The position numbers and the translations under genes were made by a program. 64,000 bases of DNA from Lunularia cruciata (taxonomy: Eukaryota > Streptophyta > Marchantiopsida > Lunulariales > Lunulariaceae). Shown here one piece after another: positions 57,840 to 64,000 of the stretch; the stretch's first letter is position 1; each line of letters starts with the position of its first letter. The notes under the pieces are model-generated. The model searched no databases. It was not told where the DNA came from and saw only the letters and a list, made by a program, of their open reading frames with translations. The stretch covers positions 48,672,501 through 48,736,500 of the forward strand of contig OX419761.1 of the NCBI GenBank assembly GCA_948567375.1, given 5' to 3'.

Positions 57840-60255
57840 CAATGCCCATGCCTCTCTTGAAGAGGTTTGTCAAGGATGGTATATGAACATCTTAGTTATT
57901 TCTTCCAACTAGACAATCCTTCTAGTTGTTTTATCAAGCTATTTTAGGTGGTCGCATCGATAGCAAGGGGAGAGATTCCTACATAAGTTAGTCAGGTGTT
58001 AGGTTTTAGTCAACTTCTCACAATGGAGAAGTGCATGAGAGGCATTAGTCCAATTGCTATTTGGGAGGTCTTTTTGGAGTTGCTTAGCCATACCATTGTC
58101 CTTCAACATTGTTCTCATTTTCAAAAACATCTCAATCCTCATCAGTTTGGATTTGCAACACTTAGAGGTTGTGAAACTATATCTCTAAGCATTAGGGAAC
58201 TCTTAGATATCCACCCAAAGTGGATGGTTGTTCTACAAGTGGATGTTGAGAATGCTTTTAATGGCATCTCATGTGCATCTGTCTTTAGAGAGCTAAGGGG
58301 GGCCGGTGGATCCTTAATAAGTCTTATTCCTTTTAAGCGGTCTTTTTATGGCTCTCCCTCATCTCTTTATTACCAACATGGTTTCTCATAGGAGGGAGTC
58401 ATTGTCTTGGAGTCAATTGTTAGTACATGATAAGGAGATCCTTTAAGGAGCTTTTATTTGCCATGGCTCACTTTAGAGCACTCTTATCTACTACTTGGGT
58501 CATGCCAAGTTGTGTTTTTCCTTCCTTGGCAAATGATACACACATCATGGGCTCTATAGATCAGATTAGGCAAGATGACCAAGATGATCATTTGACTATC
58601 AAGCTTTATCTTGTAGGCTTGAGAGTCAAGGTGTCAAAGTGTAGAGCATGGTTCCCTTTAGGTATCCCTTCTCACCTCTAGCTTCCAAAGTTTTGTACAA
58701 CATCTATAGACTACCTATGTATTCTTGGAGTGCCAATAGGATCCAAATATTTGGTCACCTGCTTCTTAGACATAGCCTTTGTTGAAGATATTCTTCATGT
58801 GGATGACCTCCTTCAATAGTAAATCCACAAGTGGCATTTGTATACTTTCTTCTAGTATGCCCATAGATTGATATACCTTCTTTGCACAATTCTCCCTTCT
58901 ATGACCTTCTTATCATATCTGAGAGAGTTTGACAGGTGGATTATGGATGTCTTTGGTGATATGATTGGATGGGAGACATTTGAGTGTGTGACAAGGGATT
59001 TGGCATGCAGATAGACATCTCTACTAATCTAATGTGGAGGGGTAGGCCTACTATCTATGGAGGAGATGGCACCTATAGCATTTTTGGGGTAGTTGGGCTC
59101 TCTTGACACCTCTACTTTCCTCTCATTTTGTGGTTGTTGATAGGCCAATCTTGGAGACTTATGTGACTAAGGTGGAGGAGTGATCACTTTCTCTCCAAGT
59201 GTTATTGCAGCAAAAAAGAGATTGCATATCTCTATAGGCACAAGAGGACCTTCCATCCTTTGCTTCCCTATTGTCAAATCGGACCAAAGGTTTGCAGTCT
59301 TCTTTGATGGAGTGACAATTTCAAGATACACTCATTTTCTCTTAGTTAACTCATCCATTCCTTGTGCTACTAGACCACATCTTTGCTCTTGCTCTTGCAA
59401 GGGTGCAAGCTCTTGGATCTTAGCTCAACCGTGCATTAAGGCATTCCAACTTGCACTAGCTACTTTCTCTATAATAAAGAGTTTCCACCTAGGTTTGGTC
59501 AACCCATTTGCATCTTCATTACTCACTTGTAAGTGTGGTTCTAATACACTAGATACAATAGCGGTCCATATGACACAATATCATCTTGGAGGACAGAGAA
59601 TAGCTACACAAGATGCTATTAGGGATATAGTGTTTGCCATGTCACGAGAGAGTGGATACCTTTCTTGGAAGGAGAGTTGGTATGCTTTGCAAATGACACA
59701 AGTCGGTGCAAACTTATACTTGGTCCAAGATGATCAGGTGACAATAATGGATATTGTTCTTAAGGACCACACACATGATGCAATGTTGGAGGGAGTGATC
59801 ACACATCCTCCTAGATGGGCAATGAGCAGACGGCAATAGACAAGGTCTCCAAGTATAGGAATATGCAATGAGGTTACCTCTTTGTTCCTCTAGCCTTGGG
59901 ATTACATGGAGCAATAGCTGTGGCATTTAGCACATTTTTATGGAGTGCATATGGGCATATCATTCTAGATGTAAAGGAGTATGACTCTCACACTCATATT
60001 TCACCATATATTTTTAGACAACTTGTGTCCATTGCTCTACAAAGAGCATTGGTTGCTGCAATCCATATGAGAACAATCACACTAGGTGATACTTCTTTTG
60101 AAACTAGAGTGGCTATAGACCATTTGACTTGCATAGCTGAGACATCTTAGGTGCTGAAGGGCAGATTTCCTCTTACTCTTACGTATACTATAGGAGCCTA
60201 GCTCCATTTTACACTCTTTGTTTTGTTCTCTGTACGGGCTTGATGAGGTCTTTTT
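57840..60255 (+). mobile_element. LINE-like element, copy E (longest copy; RT and C-terminal domains, degenerate)
   Basis: Non-LTR-type reverse transcriptase lies at 57996-58680: HQFGFATLRGCETISLSIRE, VLQVDVENAFNGISCASVFR, a frameshift and stops, then GDPL, LLFAMAHFRALL, FPSLANDTHIMG (the ADD-type active site has N for the first D), and the thumb region LVGLRVKVSKCRAWFPLGI. A broken middle follows. The C-terminal region (59180-59839) is open for 219 codons. It contains CKCGSNTLDTIAVHMTQYH (a decayed zinc finger) and ANLYLVQDDQVTIMDIVLKD, which resembles the D...VDV core of a restriction-like endonuclease (inference). A tail domain with FVPLALGLHGA and the shared 3' end complete it. No 5' ORF was found. 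Confidence 0.8.
59180..59839 (+). pseudogene. C-terminal ORF2 segment of LINE copy E (zinc finger plus putative endonuclease)
   Basis: This is the longest clean frame inside any LINE copy here, 219 residues. The Cys-His cluster CKCG-x7-DTIAVHMTQYH has Tyr where a Cys or His ligand would be expected. The stretch LYLVQDDQVTIMDIVLKDHT looks like the beta-hairpin of a PD-(D/E)XK nuclease. Copies A, C and D encode the same part (DLYLVRDD in A and C). The ATG at the left edge is internal; the true ORF is continuous with the upstream polymerase. Confidence 0.6.
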
Positions 60256-60530
60256 AATGAAGTAAGCTAAATTTAACTTGAGTTCTCTATTCCACTAAGA
60301 GAATTCCATTATCACAAGAATTTGATCCGGCTACACACTTCGCTGCACTCAAAACCCCTCCGTTCTTAACCCTACGCCCTACTACTGTTACCACCGCCTT
60401 CAACCCTGAGAATGGAATTCTCTGTTGGTCGGAGAGCTCCGGTTCCATACGTAAAGTAGCTTATTTGACGTAAACTAGCATTCCCCGACTAGCTTTACTC
60501 ATGTGTCTATAAGTAAACTAGCTTTCTCCA

Positions 60531-62100
60531 CCTAGCTTTACCCATCTGCTAATATCAAGACATAGAGTTTATACTATTGTCGCTGTTAGTGGTGTTTTAT
60601 GAGTTCGAATTCTCACACGCAGTCAGTGTCGCTGCCTATGGGCACCTTGTCGGAAAGTTTGTGAAGCCTCTGGAAGTTGAACGGGTTTAACACTTACGGT
60701 CGTGCTAAAATTCTCTGATCCGGTTGAGTACTTCTACTTGTGTTTCATCAGGGTACAAGTATTTACGAAACTGTATTAGCAAGTGCTTTGCTGAATGTTT
60801 CAACTTAATTGAGCTCTGGTACAGAAAAAAAGTTCAGGGCAGATTTGTAACTCGTTACAGAATCAGAAATCTTTGTGATGTCTTCTCTTATTTGGAACAT
60901 GTGGTCGCAACATTATTTCTTCAAGTAGGCGTAAGGTCACTATTCACAACAGAACGCAGTATTGTCCTTTCCAAGAGGTTAAAGTGATACACTGTGATCA
61001 GAACTACCATGACTTACATATCCAAGTCAAAGTGAGGAACACTGAGTTGCACTGATTACGAGGTTAAGCAGTCCCTGGCTGACTACCGTTTGTTGTAAGA
61101 TCCTGTTTTATGTCTATGAAGTTGTTGGCCATTCTTAGATATATGTATAGGTTCCAGGAAATCACGAGAGAATTGTTTGAATCACTTTTGCTACCTGGTC
61201 TCCGGGAAAGAATGGTGAGTACTTTCCTGCCATCTGCTGTGGCTTACACTTGACTTCAAACTGATGCACGCGGGTAAGCTTCGCATGGTCCCAAATAAAA
61301 CAAGGAGGTCAAAACGATGAACGTTGATTTGCAATTAGTTCGGTCTTCATCACCATAATAGTAGAATCCTACCCTTCTTGATATGTTCTTATCCTGTCTA
61401 AACTTCCAGAAAGTCTCAGACAACAGTAGTATAATCACGTTTGACGACATATTCCCGACGGTTCCTGGAAACTAACTGACAGATGGGAATTCAACCTGGC
61501 TGTAATGTTCTCGACTGATTCTACTCTGACAATTCTTGAATCGTTCATACTACGTAGCGAACATGAACTACAGAATTTCGTTTCAACTCTTGTACGGGTT
61601 AGTCATACAGTCTTGCAGTGGCCGGATTGTGTACGTGAGGGGAGGGCCGTAGATCTGGACTGCCGGAGCCAAAAATTGTAAAAGACAAATATGACCAGTA
61701 TTATCATGATAGCAAACCAATACTTGACTTGTCCGCTGTATGAGATTGCGTACTCGTACGTTTTCCTGTATGCCACGAGAAACCTGGAGTGACATAGTAA
61801 AGAGTTATATTTTTCTTAACGTTGCACAACGAATTTCCACCCGAACAAGGACATCCTACTGAGAATTTCTTCAAGTCTTAGAAGACGTAGGCTCCTGGAT
61901 GCCAGTGTTGAATCTCACATTACAATTAGTTATCATTCTCCACATTCACTGTACATGTTCATATGTGGTTTTAGCATCAAAGTCCAAATTATAGTCCAAA
62001 TTACGCGTCGAAACTACGTCTTGAACGTTAATTGGATGTGTGGATGTGGGAGCCGAGAAGATGATGACACAAGACACAAACGACACCAATATAGATGCAG
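60531..62100. other. Gene-like composition, no gene assigned
   Basis: Frames of 64-87 codons at 60724-60987, 61256-61450 and 61583-61795 show nothing I recognise. GAGTTCGAATTCTC at 60601 resembles a tRNA B box, but no cloverleaf or A box could be fitted around it. Confidence 0.3.
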
Positions 62101-62111
62101 AGTGGATCCTC

Positions 62112-62117
62112 TATAAA
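62112..62117 (+). promoter_or_regulatory. TATA box of the Cys-rich gene
   Basis: CTATAAATGC context. Transcription would begin about 30 bp downstream, near 62142-62150. No ATG occurs between there and the proposed start at 62281. Confidence 0.6.
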
Positions 62118-62280
62118 TGCATCCCTGTGAAGAATTAAAAGGCAGCAACAGCATACATTGCAGGAGAATCTGAAGCCAAGTCTCTGTGCGTAGAGGTTTT
62201 AGCTCTTGCAACCTGTAAACTCTCTTTTGGCCCACCGGGTATATACCTACTACTTCACGTCTGTTTGCTGAGTTACTGGG

Positions 62281-62994
62281 ATGGCCTGTACAAAATGCTC
62301 TCTAAGGCCTAGGTGCCCCATTTGCAATGACACAGACTGCGTGTAAGTACTTCGGAATCCAATCCCTCACTTCTTGCAGAACTTCACGATCATAGTGAAA
62401 TTGATGTCTAAATCTGTACATGTTCATATAGAGTAATATCTGCCTCGGATGCAAATTATATGTCATTGTATGACCAGTATTAGTGGTAAGCAGCTGCAGT
62501 CAGACTGCACCTTTTCTGATGTAATTTATCCCTGTGCATGCTTATTTAAGCAACGGACCTTGGATTTTATTTCAGCTTAACTAAAAACCACGATGTCATG
62601 ATCAGGTGTCCACAAGGGGAATCGATCTGTAAAAACCCCCCACCAAAATGTCGTATATGTGGGGACACGGACTGCGTGTAAGCTTTCTATCCACTGATAA
62701 CCACCAAATCTAGCATACCTCATCAGACTTCTTTGTCGATTAGCACTTGTATCGAGTGCGGAATTGAAAACTTTGTAATGTTGTGACTCTGTTTCGGGTA
62801 AAAACTTTTAAACTGCAGGTAGAGAGTCTAAATTAAGGGCATATATATATGGATCCATGATCTTATATCGTTAGTTCGCATAGTTTCGTGTTTGTCAGCA
62901 TACAATACTCTAGTCTGCATCTAAGTTTATATTTGCTTGTTTATGCCCGCGCAGGTGCCCAGATGATGAAGGAATCTTCGTGCAAGAGTGTTGA
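62281..62994 (+). CDS. Small cysteine-rich protein with duplicated Cys-motif exons, 3 exons
   Basis: I assemble exons 62281-62342, 62576-62677 and 62955-62994, with donors GTAAGT and GTAAGC and acceptors TTTCAG and GCGCAG. The CDS is 204 bp and encodes 67 residues, 12 of them Cys. Exon 1 ends CPICNDTDCV and exon 2 ends CRICGDTDCV, so the two ends repeat each other in protein and DNA, up to and including the donor. Exon 2 has RCPQGESIC and exon 3 CPDDEGIFVQEC, a second weaker repeat. A TATA box lies 164 bp upstream, there is no earlier ATG in the inferred transcript, and an in-frame TGA sits 12 bp before the ATG. There is no signal peptide, so a cytosolic metal-binding role is possible, but it lacks the CxC pattern of plant metallothioneins. 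A 5' UTR intron (acceptor TTTGCTGAG, 62272) could exist. Family unknown to me. Confidence 0.6.
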
Positions 62995-64000
62995 CATGGT
63001 GTCAATCAACCTCCCAGATTCATTTATTCAGGCATATGATTGGAGAAGCTTTCTAGTATTCATAAGACTAGAAGAAAGAGAAAACCACGATTGCCGGAAC
63101 CACAACTACGTAAACATATCGGATGTGTATCACACTAAATACTATATGATAGTGAAACATCCAGGGTTATTGGGAACTCTGTACTTGTTGAGTGTGGAAT
63201 TCGAATTCCATACAATTTCACGTATTATATATACTTGGTACTGAAAGTACCAAGCATAAAGTTTAACTTTGTATGTTTTTCTCAAAATGGATGAAAATTT
63301 GTAATTTGTAAGCTCAACTGGGGGCCGACTCTTGACCTGCTTCTGTGATAGCAGCATCCTAGAGTGTTGCAGACAAATTAAATCATAAGCCGTTGGCTAG
63401 AAAAAAAATGTGGCAAGCATCCCCACATACAAGGAATGCAGCTGTCGTTCAGACTCTTGATTCTGCCGAGCAAGGAAATCATGATCCAAGTTAGTCTCAT
63501 TCCAGCAACTTATCTTGTTAAGGCTATAATTAAGCAGAGGTTGTCGCAATACAGATTGAAGTCTACCGGAAATCATGACAGACTGGCGAAGAATCACGTA
63601 CAATCTTTTCATAAAAATCTCAATGGACGTTAGCGAGATTACTGCCTCTCCATCTTGGTAGCTTACTTCTCTTCAACTACGTACCTTTACTAGTCTCTTG
63701 TCTGTTAACATGTGTTGTGATGGTTCTCGGAGCGTAGGGGAACTAGCTTTGTGTAGAAGTAAACCAGAATTTCACATTCCGCGTACGTTCCTCTAGACGT
63801 CTGGAAGCTAGCATGGAAGCTAGCTAAGGATCTGACCTATATATGTTGAACTTCAACTAGCAATCTGCAAATATTGATAGATTCATCTCCTTTACCTGCT
63901 TCTCTACTGTAGCAATGGCTCGAAAATATCTCTTTGTCGTCTTCAATGATATGTTGAACCCACTTTAGATGTATGCAAAGTTCGGGTTTTCACCTCCAAG
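62995..64000. other. Downstream flank, no gene assigned
   Basis: A frame at 62888-63244 overlaps exon 3 and looks like chance. A 16-bp perfect palindrome TGGAATTCGAATTCCA lies at 63195-63210, and GGAAGCTAGC is repeated at 63801-63823. Confidence 0.35.

Noticed and set aside
60590-60620. Possible tRNA (B-box-like GAGTTCGAATTCTC)
   Set aside because: No A box at the required distance and no acceptor stem could be paired.
62888-63244. 118-codon plus-strand frame overlapping exon 3 of the Cys-rich gene
   Set aside because: No motif; its reading frame differs from the supported exon and it lacks the Cys pattern.

Overview
The window comes from a land-plant nuclear genome. Two intact, multi-exon, intron-rich plant genes lie at the left: a VAMP71-type R-SNARE and a URI/RMP-type prefoldin-like protein. 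A third, small cysteine-rich gene can be assembled at the right. All introns used have GT-AG ends. The density of decayed retroelements, and the type of LINE, make me suspect a non-flowering plant such as a bryophyte, but the sequence alone does not settle that.

Layout. Positions 1-14.7 kb are gene-type DNA: VAMP71 on the minus strand (105-2488), about 7.4 kb with no gene I can support, then the URI gene on the minus strand (9937-14033). A 36-bp perfect palindrome at 14695-14730 marks a sharp change. From there to about 60.3 kb the DNA is AT-rich and made almost wholly of broken retroelements. The families are: (i) one LINE-like family with five 5'-truncated copies (A-E) in both orientations; (ii) a minus-strand Ty3/gypsy chromovirus family with three copies, one nearly full length (41.1-46.4 kb); (iii) a Ty1/copia gag fragment next to a scrambled LTR cluster; (iv) a 736-bp LTR family with an internal 156-bp duplication, two copies of which are nested in one chromovirus LTR; (v) a gag-protease fragment of another retroelement. 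A genic island at 35.4-39.0 kb inside this block holds two dead genes, a cytochrome P450 like CYP704 and a leucine-rich-repeat receptor-like gene. From 60.3 to 64 kb the DNA is gene-type again.

Assembled coding sequences. VAMP71: five exons, 220 residues. URI: nine exons, 553 residues. Cys-rich gene: three exons, 67 residues with 12 cysteines, a TATA box and no upstream ATG. These are my manual splice models; no transcript or homology search was available. The functions are unrelated (vacuolar membrane fusion; RNA polymerase assembly; unknown), so no shared pathway is implied.

Most worth checking: the duplicated splice donor in VAMP71, the Cys-rich gene with a repeated exon, and an unusual set of perfect short inverted repeats scattered over genic and transposon DNA.
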